A stretch of DNA of 64,000 bases from Elymus sibiricus (taxonomy: Eukaryota > Streptophyta > Magnoliopsida > Poales > Poaceae), in NCBI GenBank assembly GCA_039707655.1, contig CM077666.1, positions 394,401,886 to 394,465,885 on the forward strand, written 5' to 3'. This document shows, piece by piece, positions 33,901-44,857 of the stretch (position 1 is the stretch's first letter; each line of letters starts with the position of its first letter). The translations under genes were made by a program, and so were the position numbers. The notes under the pieces are model-generated. The model saw only the letters and a program-made list of their open reading frames with translations, was not told the origin of the DNA and ran no database searches.

Positions 33901-34292
33901 GACTGGATTAGCAGCAGCGTGGTTCACGGCCCAGCGCTACTCCTAACTCAGTTAGCTGTAGCGCGTGTTCAAGCCCAGCGCTGCTGCTAAGTGGGGAAGG
34001 GCAGCTGGGCTCGGGCTGGCCACAGTAGCAGCGCGGGCCATGGGCCAGCGCTACTGCTAGTGGGTTTAGCAGTAGAGTTGGGCCGAGATCCGCGCTACTA
34101 CTATGGCCAGCCGTGGGGGGGGGGACGGCGGGGCCCTCATAGTAGTAGCGCATGTTTGGCAAGCCCGCGCTATTACTAATATCCACCTGCAGCGCGTGTG
34201 CTAAGCTCGCGCTACTGCTAAATAACAGTAGCGCAGCCCATTATCCCCACGCTACTGTTAATCCTCTACCTATAAGGTATTTCCTAGTAGTG
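33901..34292 (-). repeat. Element H: right terminal and subterminal repeats
   Basis: At least ten copies of the GTAGCGC / GCGCTACT type motif in both orientations, ending with the terminal CACTACTAGG. Confidence 0.82.
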
Positions 34293-35392
34293 AATGCTTC
34301 TCGTAATACTCCATGGTATGCGGACTATGCTAATTATATTGTTGCTAAATTTATACCACCTAGTTTCACATACCAACAAAAGAAAAAGTTCTTCTTTGAT
34401 TTAAGACATTACTTCTGGGACAACCCACATCTTTATAAAGAAGGAGTAGATGGTATTATTAGATGTTGTATACCTGAGCATGAACAGGAACAAATCCTAC
34501 GGAAGTGTCATTCCGAGGCTTACGGAGGACACCATGCAGGGGACAGAACTGCACACAAGGTATTACAATCTGGTTTTTATTGGTCAAGGATGCTCGTAAG
34601 TTTGTCCTATACTGTGATGAATGTCAAAGAATTGGTAATGTTGGTAGACGTCAGGAAATGCCTATGAATTATTCACTTGCTATTGAACCATTTGATGTTT
34701 AGGGATTTGATTATATGGGACCTTTTCCTAAATCCAATGGGTATACACATATTTTAGTTGCTGTTGATTACGTTACTAAGTGGGTAGAAGCTATTCCAAC
34801 TAGTAGTGCTGATCATAACACTTCTATTAAAATGCTTAAAGAAGTTATTTTCCCAAGGTTCGGAGTCCCTAGATATTTAATGACTGATGGTGGTTCACAT
34901 TTTATTCATGGTGCATTCCGTAAATTGCTTGCTAAATATGATGTCAACCATAGAATTGCATCTCCCTATCACCCTCAAACTAGTGGTCAAGTTGAATTGA
35001 GCAATAGAGAAATAAAATTAATTTTGCAAAAAACCGTCAATAGATCTAGAAAGAATTGGTCTAAGAAACTTGACGATGCATTATGGGCTTATAGAACTGC
35101 TTATAAAAATCCTATGGGTATGTCTCCTTATAAAATGGTTTATGGAAAAACATGTCATTTACCTCTTGAGTTAGAACATAAAGCATATTGGGCAATGAAA
35201 GAACTCAATTATGATTTTAAACTTGCCGGTGTAAAGAGGTTATTTGATATTAGCTCATTAGATGAATGGAGAACCCAAGCTTATGAAAATGCCAAACTAT
35301 TTAAAGAAAAAGTTAAAAGATGGCATGATAGAAGAATTCAAAAAGGGAATTTAAAGTGGGTGAGCAAGTTCTATTGTACAATTCTCGTTTGA
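34293..35392 (+). pseudogene. pol: Element C: integrase
   Basis: Coding resumes after the CACTA element with RNTPWYADYANYIVAKFIPP. The zinc domain has HSEAYGGHHAGD and, after a frame shift near 34585 with several residues missing, YCDECQRIG. A TAG at 34700-34702 precedes [11 protein letters not shown]. The open frame 34715-35392 holds the catalytic core: aspartate in GFDYMG, aspartate in [11 protein letters not shown] and glutamate in [13 protein letters not shown] further one-base shift near 35348 ends this frame early. Two frame shifts and a stop make it inactive. Confidence 0.88.
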
Positions 35393-35631
35393 GATTCTTT
35401 GCAGGAAAACTTCTCTCTAAATGGGAAGGACCGTATATCATCGAAGAAGTTTATCGCTCCGGAGCCATCAAAATAAACAACTCTGAAGGCACTAATCCAA
35501 GAGTGGTGAATGGGCAAAGAATTAAGCACTATATTTCAAGTACTCCCATTAATGTTGAAACTAATGTTATTGAAACAATTACACCGGAGGAATACATAAG
35601 AGACACCTTCCAGAACACTCCAGAACCCTGA
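35356..35631 (+). pseudogene. pol: Element C: integrase C-terminal domain
   Basis: In the frame entered after the shift near 35348 the protein continues with [18 protein letters not shown] and KWEGPYIIEEVYRSGAIKI, the usual C-terminal fold of Athila-type integrases, then VVNGQRIKHYI. It ends at the stop at 35629-35631, taken as the end of pol. Confidence 0.8.
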
Positions 35632-35757
35632 AAAGGAAGAGGTACGTGATTCGGTTAGTAAACCGACTCCAAAAATTCCATAAAAATACTTTCTGTCAGT
35701 TTTGGAATATTAGAAAAAATACAAAAATAAGAAACAGCCGAGGGAACCCACCTGGTG

Positions 35758-35812
35758 CCCACGAGGCACCAGGGTGCACCACCCCCCCAGGCGCGCCCTG
35801 GTGGCTCGTGGG
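35758..35812. other. Internal copy of the LTR hairpin in element C
   Basis: Left arm 35758-35774 and right arm 35796-35812 have the same arm sequences as the LTR hairpin at 12324-12378. It lies behind pol and just ahead of a TATA box, so the promoter-proximal part of the LTR appears to be present a third time inside the element. Confidence 0.72.
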
Positions 35813-35875
35813 CCCCTCGTGAGCCTTCCCGACTCCGTTTTCTTCTAGATTACTTGTTTTGCAAGATAAAAAATC

Positions 35876-35886
35876 TTTATATATAC
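35876..35886 (+). promoter_or_regulatory. TATA box ahead of the post-pol ORF of element C
   Basis: TTTATATATAC lies 64 bases behind the hairpin and about 80 bases ahead of the ATG at 35968. The sequence CTATTTTTCTGACAG (ending 35955) just before the ATG has the shape of a 3' splice site, so a short leader intron is possible. Confidence 0.5.
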
Positions 35887-35967
35887 TCCCGGACGTTTTG
35901 ACCACCGTATCACAGAAATCTCCTCTGTTCTTGTTTCGTGCTATTTTTCTGACAGATCTAGATCACT

Positions 35968-36279
35968 ATGGCTCCACCAAGCTCTTCCAAGGACAAGTTC
36001 TATGAGAAGGTCATCAACCCCTACCTACCAGAGGTGATGAAACACCCTCAAGCCATTGAGATGCGTGAGGGGGTGCTTCACATTCAGGATGTTCAAGGAC
36101 CCAAGAAGACCGAGAGCGTGGAGTCCAGTCTCGAAGTGGTGGAGCAGGAGATCTTCAAGTGCCAAGGGATGGTGGAACGTGGACTCAGCGCCAACCACTC
36201 CATGATCACGGAATTTGCCCGTAATCACAAGGTGGATGGCCAATCTATGGGAGACATCATCTTCAAGCTCAACGAATGA
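35968..36279 (+). CDS. Element C: post-pol accessory ORF, unknown function
   Basis: A 103-codon frame starting MAPPSSSKDKFYEKVINPYL. It lies where envelope-like genes lie in some Athila elements, but it has no signal peptide or membrane segment and I do not recognise it. The composition (Val/Glu-rich VESSLEVVEQEIFKCQ) suggests a helical, possibly coiled-coil protein. After the TGA at 36277-36279 the frame continues with plausible coding sequence to about 36485 (one more stop, then RTPETRSSFYYGEPMPW), so the present end may be a nonsense change. Confidence 0.5.
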   Translation: MAPPSSSKDKFYEKVINPYLPEVMKHPQAIEMREGVLHIQDVQGPKKTESVESSLEVVEQEIFKCQGMVERGLSANHSMITEFARNHKVDGQSMGDIIFKLNE

Positions 36280-36485
36280 ATCGATTATCTCCAAGGCCAA
36301 ATCTATGATCTTTAAAACCAAAATTATGAGTATGAGGCAAGATTCAAAGGTATGAGTTTAGCTGCAAGTTTCAGGACTCCGGAGACTCGTTCATCTTTTT
36401 ATTATGGGGAACCTATGCCATGGAAGCCGGAGGACAAGCCCACCACTTCATCACCAGCACCATCACCAAAGAAGGAAACTTGAGT

Positions 36486-38003
36486 ACATGGGTATGGGCA
36501 CTCCCCTTGGCTTGTGCCATGCTTGGGGGAGGTGCCCCGGTATCGTATCACCATCACTTTTATTATCTTTACCTATTTTTAGTTCGATCCATAGTTATTT
36601 CATGATCTAGTGAATAAAAGTTTAGTATGATCTATTTTCGAGTGCTAGTTTCGTGATCTATCTATCTATGTAATCGAGTCGAGAGTTATATAATAAAGAG
36701 TAGTTTGAGTTTTTTTTGCTTTCATGTTTCAATTCTAGCCATGAATATAATGAAAAAGATCATATGCTAATCTTATGGAAAGTAATGACATTACATAAGA
36801 AAAGTATAAGTGGTAAAATTTATTGGAAGTTAACAAGCATAGCATCAGTCAATGATGCAATTAATGAAAAAATTAATAGGGAAGAGAAGATTCACATGCA
36901 AATATACTATCTTGGACATCTTTTATGATTGTGAGCCCCCATTAAGTATTTTATGTCAAATTATTGACGTTGGACAAGGAAGACAATGTAATGAATTATG
37001 TTTGCTCATATTCACATAGAAGTTATATTGTTATAGATCCTCCAACATGTGGTGCTTGCCCAATATCTTTGCTAGCCAAAAATCCGCACCAAGTAGAGAT
37101 ACTACTTGTGCATCCAAAACCCTTAAACCCAGTTTCATGTCATGAGAGTCCACTATATCTACCTATGGATTGAATAAGATCCTTTGTCATCGATGCAAAA
37201 AGCAATAAAAATTGTCTCTAAATATGTCTAAACTTTTATTGTAAGGGAAAATAAGCTTTGTACGAACTTGTGATGGTAAAGAAATAAAAGCAACAGACTG
37301 CATAATAAAGGTTGCTATCACAAGGGGCAATATAAAGTGATGTTCCTTTGCATTAAGAGCTTGTGCATCCAACAACAAAAAGCGCATGACAACCTCTGCT
37401 TCCCTCTGCAGAGGGCCTATCCTTTACTTTTATGTGTTTACTTTTTATGCAAGAGTCAATAGTGTTCTCCTCTACTTCCTTTTTTTCTCTTTTGCAAGCA
37501 TCATGTGGTGGGGAAAGATCTAGGCATATATATCCAGTTGGATATGAGTGATCATGAGTTATTATTGTTGACATCACCCTTGAGGTGAATAAGTTGGGAG
37601 GCGAAATCACAAGCCCCTATCTTTCTATGTGTCTGGCTGAAACTTTTTGCTCCATATATATGTCGTGAGTGTTAGCAATCATAGAAGACTAAATGATGGT
37701 TGAGCATGTGGACTTGCTAAAAAGCTCCTACATGAGACCCTTCCTGAAAATATGATGAATTGCAATTGCATTGTTGACTAAGAACATTGTTTGTTAGTTT
37801 TCAAGAAAGTTTATGCCTTATACTTCATTGTTGTGCTGAATTGTTACTTGCTCATGAGAAGTTTTATGATAATAAATATTGCTGTTGTAATAATGATCAT
37901 GATGCTACTATGTCCGTATTTTGTTTTTATCGACACCTCTCTCTCTAAACATGTGGACATGATTATTGATATCGGCTTTCGCTTGTTCTAAGCTTGGGGG
38001 AGT
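36486..38003 (+). other. Element C: non-coding 3' internal region
   Basis: AT-rich sequence with no credible gene. It ends in the purine stretch AAGCTTGGGGGAG (37991-38002), which serves as the polypurine tract immediately ahead of the 3' LTR. Confidence 0.7.
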
Positions 38004-38961
38004 TGATACGTCCATTTTGCATCATGTTTTGCTACTGTTATTTATAGTGTTTTTAATCAATATAACACTTTGTGGAGCAATTCTAATGCCTTTTCTCTCT
38101 TAATATGCAAGATTTACACAAGGAGGGAGATTGCCAGCAGCTGGAATTCTGGACCTGAAAAAGCTATGTCAGAGATACCTATTCTACACATCTCCAAATG
38201 AGCTGAAATTTTACGGAGATTTATTTTGGAATAAATAAAAAATACTGGAAGAAATAAATACCAGAGGGGGCCACCCAGGAGCCCACGAGGCATCAGGGTG
38301 CGCCAACCCCCCCCCCCCCCCCAGGTGTCCCCTGGTGGCTCGTGGGGCCCCTGGCCAGCATTTGGCCCCCATTTTCTGGTATATAAGTCCATTTACCCTA
38401 GAAAAAAAATATAGAGAAGACTTCTGGGATGGTGCACCACCTTCTTGAGGCGGAACTTGGGCAGGAGCACTTTTGCTCTCCGGTGGAGAGATTCTGCCGG
38501 GGATACTTCCCTCCGGGAGGGGAAATCGTCGCCATCGACACCACCAACAATCCTCTCATCATGGGAGGACCAATATTCATCAACATCTTCACCAGCACCA
38601 CCTCATCTCAAACCCTAGTTCATCTCTTGTATTCAATCTTTGTCTCAAAACCTTAGATTGGTACCTGTGGGTTGCTAGTAGTGTTGATTACATCTTGTAG
38701 TTGATGCTAGTTGGTTTATTTGGTGGAAGATTATATGTTCAGATCTTATATGCTATTCAATACCCCTCTGATCTTGGACATGATTATGATTTGTGAGTAG
38801 TTACTTTTGTTCTTGAGGACATGGGAGAAGTCTTGTCATAAGTAATCATGTGAATTTGGTATTCATTTGATATTCTGATGATATGTATGTTGTTGATTCT
38901 CTTAGTGGTGTCATGTGAATGTCGACTACATGACACTTCACCATCTTTGGGCCTAAGGGAA
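38004..38961 (+). repeat. Element C: 3' LTR, truncated
   Basis: It matches 12046-13000 closely, then stops after GGGCCTAAGGGAA where the LTR of element D starts. The last 560 or so bases of the LTR are not found anywhere to the right. The hairpin loop has an uninterrupted run of 16 C at 38307-38322, against 7 in the 5' LTR. Confidence 0.88.
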
Positions 38962-39599
38962 TGTTGGGGCCGGATTTCCGGGACATGATATCCCAGAAAT
39001 TAACCCCTCATGCCACCAGCCCAGGATTACTGTTACTGGTGGACACGTCCTTGTTACAGATTACCAAGCAATTACAAGAATTGGATACAAGACCATAAAG
39101 GTCTAATGATACAACAATGATTTCTAGTGAGGTTGACGGAAGCGACTCGTGGTTCTCCAACGTCGATGGGGCTCCATTCCCACAGGAACAACTGACCCGG
39201 ATAATTCCTATCCCGCATGGTTGCTATCCTAGGCTCCGCATGGTCACCATTGTGGTACTCCTTGTGGAATCCTAACCTGGCCAAGTAAATAGCCAGGGAC
39301 AAGCCTATGAGTACGTTTGAATGTACTCGCAAACATAATGAACAAAAGATATACCGAATGCAAATGATCATGATGGGTTATAATATATGCACATGCTGAA
39401 TGGAATTAAATCATGTCATGATGAATATTACTACGGTGCTGAAATTTAAAACAAGGCATGACAATTATTAGCATATGCGGAAAAATTAAAATGTTAGTGA
39501 CAAACCAAGAAAGTTAAAAGTGGACAATCGGGCGAGAATGAACCGCCCAAGAAATCCAAAAGAAATGCCAAACGGGTGTCTAAAAGAGTATCGGGCAAG

Positions 39600-39880
39600 A
39601 CAGACCGCCCATTAACTCAAGCGACGCCATGAGAGGTCTTGAAAAGAAATGCCAGTCGGGCGTCTAAACGTGACGCCACGGTCGGTCTTGAAAAGAAATG
39701 CCAATCGGGTGTCTACAAGAGAGTCGGACGAGACAAGACCATCCGAGAATTCGAGAGACGCCACGGAGAGGTCTTGAAAAGAAATGCCAATCGGGTATCC
39801 ACAAGAGAATCAGACGAGACAGGACCATCTGAGAACTCGAGAGACGCCACGGAGAGGTCTTGAAAATAAATGAGTGCCCG
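39600..39880. repeat. Tandem repeats in the element D LTR
   Basis: The unit GGTCTTGAAAAGAAATGCCA, followed by an ATCGGGTGTCTA-type segment and a GAGACGCCACGGAGA-type segment, is repeated four times with spacings of about 50 to 80 bases. The same block lies at 46326-46606 in the other LTR. Confidence 0.75.
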
Positions 39881-42177
39881 GGTAGTCTAGCCAGCCCATG
39901 AGACACTCAGAAAATAAAATAAGAGTAACGGGTTAGTCCACAATAATATTCATGCTTGTAATAATAATAATATTCATGATAACAAAATATCCATGACTGC
40001 ATTAGTGGTGACAATAATTATCCTGCAAAATAATATATGCTCAAATTTTAAATTATTTCCTCCGAAGACCGACTCTAGGACCGACACTTGACCAACCCAG
40101 ACTGTAGTCCTTAACCGCGGACAAGGCTATTCGAATAGATATAACTTTGCAGAGGGTGTACTCTTTACCCACAAGTAAAGGATTTCTTTAGTCAGCACCG
40201 AGACGCTGGCTAATTCCCATTACGGCCTTTGGGTTGAAAACACACCTGACTAGCACACACCAGCTTAACTCATCAAAGCCAGGAATCACCCAAGGCAATG
40301 ATTAAGTAAAACTCTAAGTGGGAAGGCTACAACCTCCAATAGCATGGGATCAAAATATTTATATCGGCGCGCAAACAGGGGTGCGACCCCACTCCGGCTA
40401 CAACCGGAGACACCCATGCCCCTGGACCAAGTGACATGCCTACCATGGGCCAATGGTATCTTTCACTATGGCCTCTCTGTACGGTGTGTGCAGGAAAGGG
40501 GTTATCAACTTACTGAACCGTACCCTACCTGTGGCAGGGACAAGTGGCAGCACAAAACAAGTATGGGGGTTACCGGAACAAGACTCGGTCTACGGTCGAC
40601 TCAGGAGGATTAAGTTTTCCGGCAGTGGTTAGCACAATAAAGTGTTCTTTCATAGTAACACCAAAACAGGGCCACAGCCCTTGCATGTTCCAAAATGCAT
40701 AACCAACAAGGCATGATCACGCTCCAACGTGATCATCCTTCTGCCGGTAACAATATTTCTCTTATACCTGCTCCTGCAAGTTAGTCCTGGCAAGCACACG
40801 TTGCACAGTACGAGGAATCATGCCAACTCTATATGCATGCAAATTTTATTTGAATTCAACATATGCATGACTCAATTATACTTGCAAACATTTAACCATG
40901 CAATCACCATATCAAGTGTTCAAGATGCTTGCCTTGATCATGCAGAAATATTGGGTGCACTCCAAAAGTTTTGAAAATTTTATCTTCCCTCCATTTCCTA
41001 TTTTCAAAATATTGCAATCACCACATAAAGCAAAGACGGTAATATAAAATTGCTCTAAAAATGGGAATTATATTTTTCTAGGGCTTCTCTGGCTATGTGG
41101 AAAATAAACAAGGTGGTTATACTGGTTTTCGAGCACTAAGTATTTTTGAACATTTCGAATTAGGTGAAATTAAGGAATTAATGGCTCTGCAAGAACTCTA
41201 CAGAAAACATTTTACAAAAAAATATCTAGGGCACCTATTAAATGGGACTTGATTTTAGAGTTATTTAGAAATTTGTTTCACTGGATTTGGAGTTGAGATG
41301 ATTAGTCTAGGAATTTTCTAAGCTGAGATAATTAAATAAATGAACTATTTAAAGGATCCGGTGGAGACAGAGCTTAGGAAAAATGTTCACCCTAGCTAGA
41401 ATAATAGAGCATGATTTTTGGAGTCTACAGAAATTTGAATAATCAAATTTGGATTTGAATTGGCTGCTGTGGAATTATTTGAGTTATTCAGAAAAAGAAA
41501 AGGGAAAGGAACAGAGCTGCGCCCTGAGCACTGTTTAACCGCGCGGTGCCAATGGGCCGGGCCTAGCCGTTCGGCTGCGCGGAAGGCTGATGACATCGAA
41601 GACGAATTCTGCAAATACGTCTTCCTCACGAGAAGGCGACTCCCGGGAAGTTCGTCTCCACTCATAGACGGGTCAGCGGTGCTGAGTCACTGACAGTGGG
41701 CCCGCCTGGCCCACTGGTCAGGTTTGACCAGCCCGCGCGCCTTCTCCTCTAGCCGAACAGAGGCAGTGGTCTGGCGATGCTCACCGGCGAACGGCGGCAC
41801 ATCTCAGGGATCTGAGGCCATCCTCGTGTTCAGGGGATCATTGCGATCCTGACGAGGTACGGCACGGTTGCCGAGCCCACCTAGTCGTCGGCGGTGAGCT
41901 TTCCCGCGGAACTCCGGCGACGGCGGATTGGGCATTTTGTCTACGGGCCAACTCCAGTGAAATTGGCGGCGGGGATGGTTCTATGGGGTCAAGTGGAGGC
42001 TGTTGGAGAAGAAATGGAGGAGGGGGAAGCTCAGGTGGCGTCGAAATCATCCGGTTAGTGGCGGTGAGCGTCTCGGCCGGAGTCAAGGAAGATGACCCCG
42101 TCCGGTCGATTGGGTGCTTGGGTAAGCTCGCAGTAGGAGGTAAGAGAGGTGTGTGATGGATGGGTAGCCTCGGGTGG

Positions 42178-42189
42178 GGTTTTTATAGG
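42178..42189 (-). promoter_or_regulatory. Element D: LTR TATA box
   Basis: The minus strand reads CCTATAAAAACC (plus GGTTTTTATAGG), conserved in the other LTR at about 48904-48915. It lies in the GC-rich middle, and transcription would run toward lower coordinates. Confidence 0.55.
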
Positions 42190-43640
42190 AAGGAGGAAGT
42201 CGGTTCCGAGGCTTACAGAGAACGGCACGTCGGCGGCGGCCATTGATGGCTTACCGTGGTTGGTTGCGAGGGTCAGCGAGTCGGTGAGGTGGTCGGTGAG
42301 GTCAGCGTGGACGGTGGCCGTCCAAATTTATACCAGAGGAGCGCTGGCTAGCTCGAGGGACTCCAGGTGGCTCGGACGACGCCGGCCATTACAGATTGCG
42401 GCGGCGGCAATTACTGAGGCAGGAAGGGTGGTTGAGGTCGGCGGTGTTTCAGTGAGGGGCGGTGGTCAGCATTCAAGCTCCTAGCGAGCTGGCAGCTTCT
42501 GGTTCGAGCCAAGCGGCTCGGCCGGTAGATGACAGTGACATGCGGGCGTCGGCGGCGACGCTGGCCGGTGGAGGGCGGTCCCAGGGGGAGTGCTCTGGTG
42601 CGGGTAAAACGCGAGGGAGGCTGTGGCCGGCGTAGGTGGCTAGCAGGAGTGCAGAGCAAGCCAAGGGAGGCAGCTACGGGGTGGCAGGAGCTTGGTGCTG
42701 CCGCGGGTGCAGAACGGCGCTCTGCCTGTGCGTACGCTAGGTGCTCGACAGAATGTCATCGAGCCTACAGTGACCTTATTAAGCTGGTATTTGGCAGGAT
42801 GATGCTCCTAGAGATCCTAGACACTATGGACATGATGGTTTGGCCAAATGACCAAGTGTGCAATGTAGTTTGGGAATGGGCAGAATTTCTGTCATGCACA
42901 CAAAGTGCTTGACAGAATGCTTTGGCTATCTAGAGAGCTTTGCTGGAAGTGAGACTTGTCAGAGTGGTGTCTCTTTAGATGTTAGATAGAATAGCAGGGT
43001 TAGTTTGGCCAAAAGAGAAACTTGCAAATGCATGTTTGGTTGAATTTCAGTTCTGGACACAAAATTGGGAGATTTATTTGGTGGATCAAAATGTTGCAAA
43101 TGGGACTGATCTTCTGGACTTAAGGTTTTCCTAGGAAGTACTAAAGGTGGGATTAATTTCAGAATTTTTGGAGCAATTAAAATTGAGGTTGTAGTTCAAA
43201 GCTGAAACTGGACCAGAAATGAGAAGAGGATGTTTTGCTCAAAAATTTCAAAAGGCCAAGTTGGGTTTTTGCATAAAAGTGATCTATAGGCATCACATGA
43301 CCTCTCATAATTTTTGTGGAATTTTTAGAGAATTATTTAAAATGGTTGTAGTGCAACAGAAGCATTTAAAGTATTGAAAAAGCCTTTAAAAGAGTTATCT
43401 TGTGCAAAAAATTTATTATGAAAATATTTCCTATTGTTATTTATAATATAATTGAATTGATTTAAGACAACTACCAAATCCCACAATATTTTACAAAAAA
43501 TTCTAAATGGAGGGAAGAATTTTAGAAAACAGGAAACAGAATTTACTCTAAAATAGATAAAAGACCTAATAAAATTCAAAGTTTTATTTCTGGCCAAATT
43601 TTACTTAATAAAAACATGGTTAATTTTTTGGGGTGTTACA

Positions 43641-43656
43641 AACTCTACCCCCCTTA
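43641..43656 (-). other. Element D: polypurine tract
   Basis: The minus strand reads AAGGGGGGTAGAGTT directly before the LTR start TGTAACACCCC. The same sequence lies at 50367-50382 ahead of the second LTR. Confidence 0.75.
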
Positions 43657-43837
43657 AGAAAAATCTCATCCTCGAGATTTGCTAAGGGCGGAAGAATTAA
43701 ATGCATCTCACAACAAACAATATTATGCAGAGTGCAAACATAGCAATGCACTAATGACATACGCTCTAAAATACATTGCAAAAATTGCGTTACGAAAAAT
43801 AAGTGCTGGATGCAGCAGCAACCACGCTCATAACCGT

Positions 43838-44479
43838 CTACGCTTCGAAGGTATGATCTACGGGGTCTTGCGGAAGGGTTCCTGGTGCGGAATCACATTC
43901 TTCTTCTTTCGGAGGGAGTGGAGGAAGTGGAGGAAGCAGACGAAGAACACGTCCCTCCTGGGTTGGTAGAGGGGGTCCGCCAATGGCGATCCGGGGATTC
44001 AGAATAGCAAGATAGTGGAGATACTCCAGTAATTGCTGGGTGAAATGCTCCTGGGCCATCACATACTGAATGAGATAGTCCAGAGCTGGATCGCTCTCAT
44101 TACGCCCACAGCGGAACGTAGCTTCTGCTCCAAAAGATGCGCAGCTCGGGAAATAGCAGTATTCCCTTGCACTGGCATAGGGTACCACGGATCGAAGACG
44201 GGTAATTGCTTCATAGGCAGCAGACTCAATAGCCATGTCTGAGGTCGGCATGGATCTCCCGATGAAGATAACATATGGAGGGCCTTGATTTAAATCTGCT
44301 GGTGGGATGTGCACAGCTGCCCAGTATTTTGAGAGACCAGGAGTGATCCTCGATTTGAACAGCTCATATTGGGGTGGATGGGTGGAGCCAAGAGTATTGC
44401 GGGTAAAATCCCATAATATCTTAACAAAACTACCAGGGCCTGCATCGGGGGTTCTCAGGTAAGCTTCGGGGTGAGTCAT
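43838..44479 (-). CDS. Element D: ORF2, unknown protein of 213 residues
   Basis: ATG at 44479 and an intact frame. The N-terminal region contains HPPQYELFKSRITPG and KYWAAVHI. A middle region has SAAYEAITRLR and YCYFPS. A conserved block ESDPALDYLIQYVMAQE follows, then a Pro/Glu-rich tail (LLPPLPPLPPKEEECD). The block is shared with ORF1 upstream (45538-44858), so the two genes are old duplicates. It is kept open in the second array copy at 50564-51205. No membrane segment, zinc finger or enzyme motif is seen; the function is unknown. Being preserved twice in an element with no enzymes argues for selection or for recent activity. Confidence 0.7.
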   Translation of the reverse strand: MTHPEAYLRTPDAGPGSFVKILWDFTRNTLGSTHPPQYELFKSRITPGLSKYWAAVHIPPADLNQGPPYVIFIGRSMPTSDMAIESAAYEAITRLRSVVPYASAREYCYFPSCASFGAEATFRCGRNESDPALDYLIQYVMAQEHFTQQLLEYLHYLAILNPRIAIGGPPLPTQEGRVLRLLPPLPPLPPKEEECDSAPGTLPQDPVDHTFEA

Positions 44480-44857
44480 GGATGGATGGAAAAAAAATCA
44501 GTGCTCGAGGTGAGGATGGCTGGTGTGGTTTGCGGACATCGCCTCTTATAGAGTGTCTGGGTGAGTAAACACAAATCGGCGCCAGTACGACTTGCGCACC
44601 GGTTCCGGCGCAGGGCTGTCTGGGTCAAAAATCTCTGATCCCAACAAGGAATGTGACGTATTACTGTGCGTGTCGGTTAGGGGGTTCGACAGTCACGTCC
44701 AGAATTTTACTCAATCACCACACGTCAACAATTTATGACAGGGCACACATACTACCATTGGCAAGCAAGTGGTTTACAACTTACTACACCATACAACCGC
44801 TACTACGAACATACAGGGTAACAGGGCCACTATGGCTTGACAACAATACTGGTGGAC

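Larger units (their letters stand above)
30328..34292. mobile_element. Element H: CACTA DNA transposon carrying a B3-like gene
   Basis: The right end reads CACTACTAGGAAATACC on the minus strand (ending at 34292). The left end reads CAGTACTAGGGAAAACC (starting at 30328), a one-base variant of CACTA. A 3-bp duplication AAT (30325-30327 and 34293-34295) flanks it, as is usual for CACTA elements. Both ends carry many direct and inverted copies of AGCAGTAGCGCGGG. No CACTA transposase is present, so the 3,965 bp element is non-autonomous. It interrupts element C between RNase H and integrase. Confidence 0.9.
12046..38961 (+). mobile_element. Element C: Athila-type Ty3/gypsy retrotransposon with nested insertions
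   Basis: LTRs start TGATACATCC / TGATACGTCC at 12046 and 38004. Without its two insertions (G 16838-30109 and H 30328-34292) the part present is about 9.7 kb. It carries gag-pol in the order gag, protease, RT, RNase H, integrase, then a post-pol ORF and a long non-coding 3' region. The large gag, the FMDD catalytic box and the protease/RT style fit the Athila lineage. The 5' end lies in gag of element A. The 3' LTR stops at 38961 where the LTR of element D begins, so the last part of the LTR and the right-hand target duplication are missing. Confidence 0.88.
38962..43640 (-). repeat. Element D: 3' LTR (4,679 bp)
   Basis: It ends at TGTTACA in plus reading, just before the polypurine tract. 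It contains a tandem-repeat block (39600-39880), a GC-rich middle (41700-42730) with a minus-strand TATA box, and AT-rich flanks. By eye it differs from the copy at 45688-50366 at about 2-3 per cent of sites over the first 650 bases, mostly transitions. Confidence 0.88.

Noticed and set aside
35968..36279. Envelope gene of element C
   Set aside because: The position fits, but no signal peptide, membrane segment or glycosylation-rich ectodomain is visible.
41838..42912. Several open frames of 80-130 codons on both strands in the GC-rich middle of the D LTR, repeated at 48555-49638
   Set aside because: They lie inside the LTR, overlap each other on opposite strands, differ in frame between the copies and have no domain. 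GC-rich sequence has few stop codons.
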